Positions 17,325-27,221 of a stretch of 40,121 nt of DNA are shown here, piece by piece. The DNA lies in NCBI GenBank assembly GCA_017854655.1, contig JAFMHF010000010.1, forward strand, positions 1 through 40,121, in the 5' to 3' direction. The notes beneath the pieces are model-generated. The model saw nothing but the letters and a program-made list of their open reading frames with translations, did not search any database and was not told where the DNA came from. The stretch is from Puniceicoccaceae bacterium (GTDB lineage: Bacteria > Verrucomicrobiota > Verrucomicrobiia > Opitutales > Coraliomargaritaceae). Positions within the stretch are counted from its first letter, which is position 1, and every line of letters starts with the position of its first letter. Made by a program: the position numbers and the translations under genes.

Positions 17325-18452
17325 ATGAAACAAACAAATTTTAGTATCAGCCTGAGTGCCATCTGCCTATCGCTACTAAGCGTCACTGCAATCTCGGCCG
17401 CTACCGATGCGCCTATTATTCTCGATGCGTCGGGAGTGGCGAATCTTCGGATCCAAACTGTGGAAGTGGAAGAGCGTGATTTTGAAACCACGGTTTTTGC
17501 GATTGGTCGTATTGAAGAAATCCCATCGAAGCATTCCGTATTGTCGTCGCGAGTCGCGGGGCGTGTGATCGAGTTACATGCTTTTGAGGGAGATGCCATC
17601 GCCAGCGGCGATGTGGTGGCGACGATTGAGACTCGGCTAATTGGCGACCCGCCGCCGCAGGTGCAGTTGAAGGCGCCGCAAGGTGGCTTGGTGGTGAATT
17701 CACACATACGACTCGGGCAACCCGTACAACCTGACGTCGAGTTGATGGACATCTCGGATCGTTCGAGCATGTGGGCGATAGCGAAAATTCCTGAGAATGA
17801 AGCTGCGCGGGTGCGAGTGGGCAGCCATGCACACATCCGTGTGCCTGCTTTGGGTCAGTCTTTGTTTGAAGCGACTCTAGTGCGCTTTGGCGTAAATGCC
17901 GACCGAGGTGCGGGCGCGGTGGAAGGGATTTTTCTTTTGGAGAATAAAGATGGGCGACTGCGCCCAGGAATGCGCGTGGAGTTTGCCGTAGTGCTTGATT
18001 CGCGTGCGGATGTCTTGGCTGTGCCACGTGCGTCAATTCAGGGAGATCCTGCCAATCGTGTCGTGTTTGTGAAGGATTTCGATCTGCCTAATGCATTTCT
18101 ACGTGTCCCCGTCGTGATCGGGGAGCGCAATGACCGATTCGTCGAGGTGCTAAGTGGTTTGTTTCCCGGTGATGAAGTCGTCACGCAGGGCTCGTATTCC
18201 TTGGGCTTCGCTGGTGGCGGGCAAAATATCTCGCTGAAGGAGGCGTTGGACGCCGCGCATGGACATGAGCACAATGAGGATGGTTCGGAGCTCACTGATG
18301 CCGATAAAGCCAAGCGAGCAGAGACTAGGCACGATCATGGAGGCGGTGGGGCGACGCATACGTTGAGTCTGCTGCTGATGATTTATGCAGGCGGGTTGAC
18401 GTTACTTGTCCTGGTCGCTTCACAGCGTTGGTGGAGCCAACGCCGTGGATAA
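17325..18452 (+). CDS. RND periplasmic adaptor with His-rich tail and C-terminal membrane helix
   Basis: A membrane-fusion protein bridging the RND pump and the TolC-type channel. The 375 residues comprise a signal peptide (about 1-25) and a lipoyl/barrel-sandwich domain (SSRVAGRVIELHAFEGDAI and KAPQGGLVVNSHIRLGQPV). A beta-barrel with IPENEAARVRVGS and a membrane-proximal domain with VPRASIQGDPANRVVFVKD follow. The two lipoyl halves are joined only by a short RLIGDPPPQVQ linker, so the alpha-helical hairpin that normally contacts the channel appears to be missing. The C-terminus adds a His-rich stretch (HGHEHNEDG and RHDHGGG) and a transmembrane helix at about 348-366, so the protein is probably anchored in the inner membrane. 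Metal binding by the tail is inferred. Confidence 0.9.
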   Translation: MKQTNFSISLSAICLSLLSVTAISAATDAPIILDASGVANLRIQTVEVEERDFETTVFAIGRIEEIPSKHSVLSSRVAGRVIELHAFEGDAIASGDVVATIETRLIGDPPPQVQLKAPQGGLVVNSHIRLGQPVQPDVELMDISDRSSMWAIAKIPENEAARVRVGSHAHIRVPALGQSLFEATLVRFGVNADRGAGAVEGIFLLENKDGRLRPGMRVEFAVVLDSRADVLAVPRASIQGDPANRVVFVKDFDLPNAFLRVPVVIGERNDRFVEVLSGLFPGDEVVTQGSYSLGFAGGGQNISLKEALDAAHGHEHNEDGSELTDADKAKRAETRHDHGGGGATHTLSLLLMIYAGGLTLLVLVASQRWWSQRRG

Positions 18453-18482
18453 GGGCATGATCTTTATTCAAAATCACAGATC

Positions 18483-21400
18483 ATGTTAAATCAACTCATA
18501 CGATTTTCTCTTTCACAGAGGCCATTAATTTTGGCCTTAGTTGTCATCGTGCTTGTTCTAGGAGTTAAGAAAGCAGTGGATCTTCCGGTCGAAGTGTTGC
18601 CGGATTTGACCAAGCCGACGGTGACTATTTTAACCGAGTCCGCTGGCTTCGCTCCCGAAGAAGTGGAAACACTGGTGACGATTCCATTGGAGAATTCGCT
18701 GATGGGTGTGACGGGCGTGTCGCGCCTGCGTTCGATCAATGATGTGGGTTTGTCCTTAATCTTCGTCGAATTCGAATGGGGCACAGATATCTATCAGGCG
18801 CGTCAGTTTGTGCAGGAGCGTTTGACTGGTGCGAGTGAAGCATTGCCCGAAGGAGTGAGCCCTTACATGACGCCAGTCGCATCGCTTATGGGTAACATCC
18901 TGCTGGTCGGGCTGGCGGATCCTACAGGCGAGACGAGCCCGCGTGAGTTGCGCTCGCTGGCGGATTGGACGGTTGCCCGAAAGCTACAATCCATTCCAGG
19001 AATCGCCGAGGTGCTGTCGATGGGCGGCGGGGTGAAGCAGGTGCAAGTCCAGCCAGATCCAGATAAGATGCTCGCGATGGGTGTATCCTTTTTACAAATA
19101 CGCGATGCCTCTGCTCAAGCAGTTAAAAATACGACTGGTGGATTTTTAACCGAATCGGCTCAAGAGATCATGGTGCGTAATTTGGCGATGACGACTGATC
19201 TGGATGAGATCGGTAACACGGTTGTGACGTATGAGAATGATCGTCCGATTCGTTTGCGCGATGTTGCTTCGTTGGTGTGGGATATTGAGCCGATGCGTGG
19301 CGATGCTGGTCTTGGCACAAAGCACATTAAGCAGGATGGTGCGGTCAAGGGTTACCCAGGAGTGATACTCAGTGTGACAAAATCGCCGGGATTCGATACC
19401 ATTGATTTGACTGAGAGAGTGGAAGCCGCACTCACGGCGCTGCAAAAGACACTTCCCGCAGGAGTCGAAGTGATCACGCTCTATCGGCAATCCGACTTTA
19501 TTAATCTCTCGATTGGAAATCTGGAAGAAGCTCTGCGTGACGGTGCCATCATGGTGGGCTTGGTGTTGTTTCTGTTTCTGTTCAATGTGCGGATTACATT
19601 GATCACGCTCACTGCGATTCCGCTTTCACTCGGGATCACGATTCTGGTGTTCGATCTGATGGACTTGAGCGTCAACTCGATGACACTCGGTGGACTTGCC
19701 GTGGCGATTGGTATGGTGGTCGACGACGCGATTGTTGATGTGGAAAATGTGTTTCGCCGTTTGTGCGAGAATGCTAGTTTATCGAAGCCACGTCCGAGGC
19801 TTGAAGTGATCGCCAGTGCCTCGGCCGAAGTGCGCTCATCTATTTTATATGCCACTGTGTTGATCATTTTAGTGTTCCTGCCGTTGCTGGCATTGAGTGG
19901 CGTGGAGGGGCGGCTATTCTCGCCGATTGCGATTGCAACAATTGTCAGCATGAGTGCGTCGTTCGTGGTGTCGTTGACTGTCATCCCGGTACTGTGTTCG
20001 TTTTTATTAAACCCGAAGGCGGGTAAAATGCATACCGAAGGGGTCGTCGTGCGTGGTTTAAAGAGGGGCTTTCACAAGACATGGCTCAACTTTTCGCTGT
20101 CACAGCCGTTTCTCGTAGTACTGATTACTGGGGTGCTGCTATTAGTCGCGTATGCAGCGCTGATTTCAATGGGGGGCAACTTTTTGCCGGCGTTTCGAGA
20201 ACCGACTGCATTGGTGGCAATGACCACTGCACCAGGTACCTCGCTGAAGCAAACCACCGAACTCTCGGATACTGCGCAGGACTTGCTGCTGCAGATTCCA
20301 GAAGTCGAAACTGTGGGTTATCGTGTCGGTCGCGCCGAACGTGGTGACCATGTGGTGCCGGTGTCGACGGTTGAGTTTGATGTCGAATTTACCGAAACGT
20401 CTGATCGGGATCGTGCGGAAGTGTTGGAAGAAATACGTGTCACGATGCGCACCATCCCAGGCACATTCAGTGCGATGAGCACGCCATTAGCCGACCGCAT
20501 TGGGCACATGCTCAGTGGTGTGTCTGCGAAGGTCGCAGTCAAAATATATGGGCCTGATTTGAGCGAATTACGCCGCCTCGGCAACCAGGTAACTATGATC
20601 GCACGGGCGATTCCGGGCATGGAAGAAGCACGTGCGGAGCAGCAGGCGATGATTCCGCAGCTACGGATCGAAGTCGATCGCGACCGTGCGCTGGCGTATG
20701 GCGTAACACCCGGGGAATTGAACGAGCAGTTGGCTTCCTTGATGGGTGGCGAAGTGGTGGCCGAAATTTACCAAGGGCAGCGTGTGTATGATTTAGTGGT
20801 GCGTCTGCCGCTTGAGTGGCGTGAGTCGCCGGAGCGGTTGTCGAACTTGTATGTCGATACACTGAGTGGGCAACGGGTGCCATTGAGTTACGTAGCAGAA
20901 ATTCATCAAGCGACGGGCCCGAATACAATTCTGCGTGAGAATACACTGCGTCGTTTCGTGGTATCGATCAATCCGACGACGGACGATTTGAATGCAGTAG
21001 TAGAAACCTTGCAGAGTAAAATCGCGGAGGAGTTGATTTTACCGCAAGGCTATAGCGTCGCGTTTGAAGGCGAATATCAGGCGCAGCAAGAAGCGCGGCG
21101 TACCATCTTTATTATGTGTGCGGTTATTCTGCTGCTGATCATTTTCCTACTCTATAGTTATTTCAAAACCTTCACTTTTGTGTGGCTTGTATTGAGCATC
21201 ATTCCGATTTCGCTGATCGGCGGGGTCTTTTATACCAGTTTCACATTGAATAATATTAGCATCGCCACGCTGGTTGGCTTCATCGCAGTGACTGGTATTG
21301 CTGCGCGTAATAACATTATGCTGCTTTCGCACTATCTGCACTTGATGCGTCACGAAGGTGAAGCATTTACGCGCGAGATGGTGGTGCGTGGCACACTGGA

Positions 21401-21635
21401 GCGACTCGTGCCGATCTTAATGACTGCGATCTCTGCAGGTCTTGCCTTGATCCCGTTGATCATGGCCGCCGATGAACCTGGCAAAGAAATTCTCAATCCC
21501 GTCGCGATCGTCATCGTCGGCGGCTTGATCAGCTCGACGCTGCTCGGCCTGGCGGTGACGCCTGCCATCTTCTATACCTTCTTTCAAAAGTCGGCCGAAA
21601 AGTCTATTCGCCTAGAAGCCGCAGCTTCTGAGTGA
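18483..21635 (+). CDS. Heavy-metal efflux RND pump (CusA/CzcA family)
   Basis: A proton-driven inner-membrane pump of the HME-RND family that exports metal ions from cytoplasm or periplasm through the TolC channel. The 1050 residues and two blocks of six membrane helices, each following a large periplasmic domain, fit the family. The TM4 motif reads AIGMVVDDAIVDVEN (about 408-422). Its AIG start resembles CusA more than the DFG of zinc-type CzcA, while the extra acids Asp415 and Asp419 fit neither textbook motif. Substrate could therefore be copper/silver or a divalent metal. It starts 30 bp after the adaptor. No transcription factor or P-type ATPase is nearby. Confidence 0.94.
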   Translation: MLNQLIRFSLSQRPLILALVVIVLVLGVKKAVDLPVEVLPDLTKPTVTILTESAGFAPEEVETLVTIPLENSLMGVTGVSRLRSINDVGLSLIFVEFEWGTDIYQARQFVQERLTGASEALPEGVSPYMTPVASLMGNILLVGLADPTGETSPRELRSLADWTVARKLQSIPGIAEVLSMGGGVKQVQVQPDPDKMLAMGVSFLQIRDASAQAVKNTTGGFLTESAQEIMVRNLAMTTDLDEIGNTVVTYENDRPIRLRDVASLVWDIEPMRGDAGLGTKHIKQDGAVKGYPGVILSVTKSPGFDTIDLTERVEAALTALQKTLPAGVEVITLYRQSDFINLSIGNLEEALRDGAIMVGLVLFLFLFNVRITLITLTAIPLSLGITILVFDLMDLSVNSMTLGGLAVAIGMVVDDAIVDVENVFRRLCENASLSKPRPRLEVIASASAEVRSSILYATVLIILVFLPLLALSGVEGRLFSPIAIATIVSMSASFVVSLTVIPVLCSFLLNPKAGKMHTEGVVVRGLKRGFHKTWLNFSLSQPFLVVLITGVLLLVAYAALISMGGNFLPAFREPTALVAMTTAPGTSLKQTTELSDTAQDLLLQIPEVETVGYRVGRAERGDHVVPVSTVEFDVEFTETSDRDRAEVLEEIRVTMRTIPGTFSAMSTPLADRIGHMLSGVSAKVAVKIYGPDLSELRRLGNQVTMIARAIPGMEEARAEQQAMIPQLRIEVDRDRALAYGVTPGELNEQLASLMGGEVVAEIYQGQRVYDLVVRLPLEWRESPERLSNLYVDTLSGQRVPLSYVAEIHQATGPNTILRENTLRRFVVSINPTTDDLNAVVETLQSKIAEELILPQGYSVAFEGEYQAQQEARRTIFIMCAVILLLIIFLLYSYFKTFTFVWLVLSIIPISLIGGVFYTSFTLNNISIATLVGFIAVTGIAARNNIMLLSHYLHLMRHEGEAFTREMVVRGTLERLVPILMTAISAGLALIPLIMAADEPGKEILNPVAIVIVGGLISSTLLGLAVTPAIFYTFFQKSAEKSIRLEAAASE

Positions 21636-21710
21636 CATAATCCATCGGTCGGTAGGCATGACTTTCATGTCATCCGTTTTTATCTTTATTCAATTAAACC
21701 CAAAAATATT

Positions 21711-22217
21711 ATGAAACAGAAAACACAGCTCAAAGTTCTCCTCATTGCGACGCTAGCGATATTCGGGACAAGCTATTGCTATGCTACCGCGGGACACCAT
21801 GACGGCAATGGCGAGCATAGCCACGGAACCAGTAAGGTTGCCGCGCAGAAAGTTCAGGGCGGCCCCAATGGTGGTCGTCTTATCACCATCGTGGATCCGC
21901 ACATGGAGTTCTTAGTCACTCCCGAGCGCTTGGTGCAGATTACATTCCTAGGGCGCGATGGCCAAGTCGTCCCAGTAGCTGATCAAGTCGTCTCTGCGGT
22001 CGGCGGTGATCGCAGTGCCCCGACGAAGGTGGAGTTTGTTAAAAATGGTGATGGCTTAATCTCAACCGCAGCGTTGCCAGAGATGAAGCGCATGCCGATC
22101 ATTTTACAGATCAAAGCGACTCCTGCTGCGCCGGGTGTGCGAGAGACATTTTATTTAAATATGAGCAATTGTCCCAGCTGTGAGTATAAAGAATACGCCT
22201 GTATTTGCGGGCATTGA
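21711..22217 (+). CDS. Exported protein with His-rich N-terminus and C-terminal Cys cluster
   Basis: A 168-residue protein with a signal peptide (about 1-25, ending in CYA). A His-rich start follows (GHHDGNGEHSHG, 28-39), then a beta-rich domain opening with GGPNGGRLITIVDP and EFLV. The C-terminal tail is a Cys cluster: Cys154, Cys157, Cys164, Cys166 and the terminal His168 (CPSCEYKEYACICGH). It follows the RND pump by 75 bp in the same direction and is the third protein of the locus with a His-rich segment. Both ends of the mature protein could bind metal, so a periplasmic metal carrier or sink is a reasonable inference. No characterised family was recognised. Confidence 0.7.
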   Translation: MKQKTQLKVLLIATLAIFGTSYCYATAGHHDGNGEHSHGTSKVAAQKVQGGPNGGRLITIVDPHMEFLVTPERLVQITFLGRDGQVVPVADQVVSAVGGDRSAPTKVEFVKNGDGLISTAALPEMKRMPIILQIKATPAAPGVRETFYLNMSNCPSCEYKEYACICGH

Positions 22218-22279
22218 TTGATTCGTTTGATAACGAGTCGACGCAGCAGCTTTGATGGTTTGAAGGCGATGGTCTTTTG

Positions 22280-23692
22280 CTAAAATAGCACCCGACTAAG
22301 CAAGGTTAGGAGCACGGCGAAAGTCAGATTGAGGACGAGGCCGATGCGCACCATGTCGCGTTGTTGGATGAGACCTGAGCCGAATACGATTGCATTCGGC
22401 GGGGTGGCGACGGGCAGCATAAATGCGCAGGAGGCTGCTAAGGTTAAGGGCAGAATGAGCTCTGTGGTGGGTATGCCCATACTGATCGCGACTGCGGCGA
22501 AGATTGGCACAAGTAACGCGGTGCTAGCGGTATTGCTGGATAGCTCCGTGAGGAAAATGACGAAAATCACGATCATACCTATAAACAGGACCGTCGGCCA
22601 ACCCAAGGTGAGTGTTTGGATTTGATAGGCTAGAAATTTGCTGGCGCCGGTAGCACCGAGCACTTTGCTCAAGGTGATGCCGCCGCCAAATAGCAACAAC
22701 ACGCCCCAGTTGGTGGTGCGGTCGACGTCCTGCCACCGAACCAATCGGCATGAGGAGAGCAGTAGGAGTGCTCCGATCGCGACGAGGGTATCAAATGATT
22801 TGGCGATCCCGAACAGCGCGGCGAGGGGTGCACTAAAAAGCCATCCACAGATCGCGCAGCAGAAGATGGCTAAGGTTAGGATGCGAGCGGTGTTAAACTG
22901 AAAGGTTTGTGCTTCAACCTTGAAGTGCGGCACGTCGCCGGGGTTGGCAAGCAAGCGCAGGACGATAAATAGAGTGGGGAGTAGGATCGCAACTGCGGGT
23001 AGACCGACCGCGAGCCACTCTACGAAACTGATGCCGAGGTGGGCTGCGGCAATCGCATTGGGGGGCGTGCCGATTAAAGTGCCGATGCCACCGATACTTG
23101 CTGAATATGCGATGCCTAAAAGTAAATAGTTGGCAGATCGAGCCATGACTAGCTCTCCGCAAGTGGACTTGACGTGTGCCAGTATTCCGAGAGCAACCGG
23201 TAGTAGTAGCGCGACGGTTGCCGTGTTGGAGATCCACATCGAGAGCAGTGCGGATGTTAGAAATAGCGCAATCGCTGTGACGTGAAAATTGCCGTGCCCG
23301 ATTTTTAAAATATGCTGGGCCAACCAGTGGTCCAGTTTTTGGTAGGATAAGGCTGCGGCTAATCCGAACCCTCCGAGGAACAGAAAAATCAGAGGGTGCG
23401 CGAATCCGGAAAAGCTTTTGGTAACATCCAATGTGCCAGTCAGTGCCGCTACCACTGGAATGAGCATCGCGGTAATGGGAAGCGGCAGTGCTTCGCTGAG
23501 CCAAAGGGTGGCAGCGAGTGTCAATATTGCGAGTCCTGTGCGCACCGCCACAGCATTGTATGTCTCGGGCAGATCACCCAGTGGCAGCCATACGCGAATG
23601 GCAAAAAAGAGTACCCATGCCACGACGATCATGATCGCCTTGTGTGGTATCAGTCGAACTGCGCTGCCTTCGTCTACATCGGATGTATTCAT
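22280..23692 (-). CDS. SLC13/DASS-family anion:sodium symporter
   Basis: A polytopic membrane transporter (470 residues, 11 or more hydrophobic helices) of the divalent-anion:Na+ symporter family, which imports dicarboxylates, citrate or sulfate with sodium. The two inverted SNT motifs that bind Na+ and substrate are present: SNTAT at 155-159 and SNTAS at 387-391, each in a re-entrant hairpin next to a Pro-containing segment (GTPPNAI and VATPPNAIVFG). Substrate cannot be told from sequence. It is the only gene here with a clear SD: AAGGAG on the minus strand at 23698-23703, five bases before ATG. It faces ppnP divergently and is convergent with the metal-efflux locus. Confidence 0.93.
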   Translation of the reverse strand: MNTSDVDEGSAVRLIPHKAIMIVVAWVLFFAIRVWLPLGDLPETYNAVAVRTGLAILTLAATLWLSEALPLPITAMLIPVVAALTGTLDVTKSFSGFAHPLIFLFLGGFGLAAALSYQKLDHWLAQHILKIGHGNFHVTAIALFLTSALLSMWISNTATVALLLPVALGILAHVKSTCGELVMARSANYLLLGIAYSASIGGIGTLIGTPPNAIAAAHLGISFVEWLAVGLPAVAILLPTLFIVLRLLANPGDVPHFKVEAQTFQFNTARILTLAIFCCAICGWLFSAPLAALFGIAKSFDTLVAIGALLLLSSCRLVRWQDVDRTTNWGVLLLFGGGITLSKVLGATGASKFLAYQIQTLTLGWPTVLFIGMIVIFVIFLTELSSNTASTALLVPIFAAVAISMGIPTTELILPLTLAASCAFMLPVATPPNAIVFGSGLIQQRDMVRIGLVLNLTFAVLLTLLSRVLF

Positions 23693-23964
23693 CTCGTCTC
23701 CTTATGATTTTTTTAATGACGTTATGTGTATATTAGCGGGATGGCAAGTTTCGAGCCGAGTGGTAGGCCAGCGGCAGGGTGGGATTATCCCAGCTTATAT
23801 TGAGATTGAGATGTTGTGGCACGCGCTTCTGTGCCCAGCACTATGCGTCTTTCAGTGCGGTAAGTTTAAGCTGACATGCTCTCTCTAGAAGCATGCGCGA
23901 CAACACCTTTGATTCTAAGTAAATCCTGATTGCAAATTTTAGCGGAATCGCCATCACCTTTTGC

Positions 23965-24285
23965 ATGTCTGAAAATTTTGAAAACATCTCTATCGTAAAA
24001 AAAGCCAATGTGTATTTCGGCGGCCAAGTCACTAGTCGCACCGTGGTATTTGCGGATGGGTCTAAGAAGACCCTCGGCTTCATGCAGGCGGGTGATTACG
24101 AATTCGGCACTGAAGCGGCTGAGCTGATGGAAATGCTCGGAGGCGAGATGGATGTGAAGCTCGACGGTTCGGATGAGTGGATCACCTATGCTGCAGGTAC
24201 CTCGTTTAACGTCCCGGGTGACTCGAAGTTTGCCCTGAAAGTCAAAGAAGGCGGCGCGGACTACTGCTGCACTTATCTTGATTAA
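23965..24285 (+). CDS. ppnP: Pyrimidine/purine nucleoside phosphorylase PpnP
   Basis: A small cupin-fold enzyme (formerly YaiE/DUF1255) that phosphorolyses several nucleosides to base and ribose 1-phosphate. The 106 residues are slightly longer than the about 94 usual, with an extra N-terminal dozen. Family features seen include [59 protein letters not shown] and the terminal CCTYLD (compare the CRYL ending of E. coli PpnP). It is preceded by a 270-bp spacer facing the transporter gene and followed at once by a terminator-like hairpin, so it is probably monocistronic. Confidence 0.92.
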   Translation: MSENFENISIVKKANVYFGGQVTSRTVVFADGSKKTLGFMQAGDYEFGTEAAELMEMLGGEMDVKLDGSDEWITYAAGTSFNVPGDSKFALKVKEGGADYCCTYLD

Positions 24286-24287
24286 TT

Positions 24288-24307
24288 AAAACTGCGGTCG
24301 CAGTTTT
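24288..24307 (+). terminator. Hairpin terminator of ppnP
   Basis: An 8-bp stem (AAAACTGC with GCAGTTTT) and a GGTC loop begin 3 bp after the stop codon. The last four stem bases are the T-tract, so this is a short but plausible intrinsic terminator. Confidence 0.5.
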
Positions 24308-24361
24308 GCGCGCGATCCCCGGCTTTGGGATGCCGTCGCCCGTCGGGGCGGATGAAATGAA

Positions 24362-24387
24362 TAAAGCCCTCTTCGCAGAGGGCTTTA
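24362..24387. terminator. Hairpin between ppnP and the convergent NTF2-like gene
   Basis: An 11-bp stem TAAAGCCCTCT/AGAGGGCTTTA with a TCGC loop. On the minus strand it runs into TTTATT, which suits termination of the gene ending at 24485. On the plus strand it could back up the ppnP terminator. Confidence 0.75.
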
Positions 24388-24484
24388 AGTCAGTGATTGG
24401 GCACCTTGTGCGGTGCCTTGCTGTCGGCTGCGGGGCAGTGGATCACCACGCAGCCGGCGGTGTCCAATGAGGCGAACTCCGCGA

Positions 24485-24853
24485 CTAGCCCTCCGGCATT
24501 GCGGATGAGTGGTGTTCGACAATCTTCCAGTCCTGACCGTTCCAGCGGTAGACGTAGGTGAAGCGGGCTTGTACCGTTGCTCCATCCGCAAAAGCGAAGG
24601 TGTAGACGCCGGAGTTGATCGCGACATCTCCGAAGATGCGGACGTTGGACTCGTCGATAGTACCTTTCGGGCCCTTGGCGAGGAACGCGACGAAATAGTC
24701 CTCGATTTCTGCGTGATTGTGACGCACCTGGTTGGAGACGGTCGGCAGCAAGATGGCATTGGTCTCGTAGAGTGCGGCAACATTCTTCGGCTCGCCCGTT
24801 TGGAGAGCCGCGTTCCATCGGTCGAAGAGTGATCTGATTTCGGTAGTATTCAT
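24485..24853 (-). CDS. NTF2-like protein of the SgcJ/EcaC (CaMKII-association-domain-like) type
   Basis: A 122-residue cone-shaped NTF2-fold protein. Typical features of the SgcJ/EcaC group are an N-terminal helix with LFDRWNAALQTGEPKNVAAL, then YETNAILLPT, the AEIEDYFVAFL helix, FTYVYRWNGQDWKIVEHHSS and the terminal MPEG. Members are often labelled oxidoreductase, but few have a proven reaction, so no activity is assigned. It lies 72 bp downstream of dapL on the same strand and may be cotranscribed. Family membership is clear; function is unknown. Confidence 0.85.
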   Translation of the reverse strand: MNTTEIRSLFDRWNAALQTGEPKNVAALYETNAILLPTVSNQVRHNHAEIEDYFVAFLAKGPKGTIDESNVRIFGDVAINSGVYTFAFADGATVQARFTYVYRWNGQDWKIVEHHSSAMPEG

Positions 24854-24925
24854 GATGTAGTTGGTCTGGATGAAGAGGACGCCTCCGGAACAGCGACCAT
24901 CAATGGAGTGTCAGCCGCTGTGCCG

Positions 24926-26170
<1,245 letters not shown>

Positions 26171-26296
26171 GATTAATGACTATGTGTGAATGGATATTGG
26201 CGAAATGCCGAAAGTTAAGTTGTTAGTTAAATGGTTAAGTTCTGATTATTATTGTGATAAAGTGGCAGACGGGCTTAGTTTGTCCGGAAATTTGTT

Positions 26297-27145
26297 ATGC
26301 AAACAATTCAATCGGTCAATGAAATGCAATCTCACGCTATCGGTCTACGCTCTAGTGGCCGTTTGATCGGATTAGTGCCGACGATGGGCTGTCTGCACGA
26401 AGGGCACCTATCGTTGATCGACATTGCGAAAGAGCGTGCCGATAAGGTCATTGTTTCGATTTTTGTCAACCCCACCCAGTTTGGCCCCAATGAAGATTTT
26501 GAGCGTTATCCGCAGTCACTGCAGGCGGATTTAGAGAAATGTGCCGAGCGGGGCGCCGATATTGTGTTTAACCCGAGCGTCGCTGAAATGTATCCGCAGG
26601 GCTTCTCGACCTACGTGAATGAGGAAGGCGTCGGCGCGGGGTTGTGCGGGATTTCGCGGCCAAACCACTTCCGCGGCGTGACGACCGTGTGCCTGAAATT
26701 GTTTAATATTACACGGCCGGATCTCGCGGTCTTCGGCCAGAAAGATGCGCAGCAATGCGCGGTCATCCAAAAAATGGTGACGGATCTCAACATTCCCGCC
26801 GAAGTCATTATCGGCGAAACCAAGCGCGGCGACGACGGCCTGGCGATCAGCTCGCGCAATCGCTACTTGACCAATACGCAACACGAAGAAGCGCTCAGTA
26901 TTTCCAAGGCGCTCTTGATGGCGCAAAAGATGGTGCAGGAGGATGGGGTCCGTAGCGTGGATCGTGTGGTGGCTGAGATCACTCACCATCTATCGATGGC
27001 GCGCTCCGTACGCGTGATTTACGTGGAAATCGTGGATCGCCTGACGATGAAGCCTGCCAGTCGAGAGATCGAGCCTGGCAAACATATGGTCTGTGTTGCT
27101 GCGTGGCTGGAGCAAACTCGCTTGATTGATAACATCGCACTTTAA
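26297..27145 (+). CDS. panC: Pantothenate synthetase PanC
   Basis: Joins pantoate and beta-alanine using ATP to make pantothenate, the coenzyme A precursor. The 282 residues match the family length. Nucleotidyltransferase motifs are seen: VPTMGCLHEGHLSLI at about 26-40 (a HIGH-type motif), NPTQFGPNEDFERYP at about 58-72, FGQKDAQQ, and ISSRNRYL in place of the usual MSSRN. No panB or panD is adjacent. It shares a divergent 126-bp region with dapL, which contains three GTTAA motifs (26214, 26226, 26234), and stands 76 bp upstream of nadB. Confidence 0.96.
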   Translation: MQTIQSVNEMQSHAIGLRSSGRLIGLVPTMGCLHEGHLSLIDIAKERADKVIVSIFVNPTQFGPNEDFERYPQSLQADLEKCAERGADIVFNPSVAEMYPQGFSTYVNEEGVGAGLCGISRPNHFRGVTTVCLKLFNITRPDLAVFGQKDAQQCAVIQKMVTDLNIPAEVIIGETKRGDDGLAISSRNRYLTNTQHEEALSISKALLMAQKMVQEDGVRSVDRVVAEITHHLSMARSVRVIYVEIVDRLTMKPASREIEPGKHMVCVAAWLEQTRLIDNIAL

Positions 27146-27221
27146 AAGGAGTGAAGATTTAGAAGTTAGCTTTTTAGGACGATTTCTTGCCTTCCCTTTT
27201 TCCCACCTACCTTCTCAATTT

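Noticed and set aside
26214-26241. Three GTTAA motifs in the dapL-panC divergent region, considered as a repeated operator.
   Set aside because: Spacing is irregular (12 and 8 bp) and the sequence is A/T-rich, so simple composition explains it.
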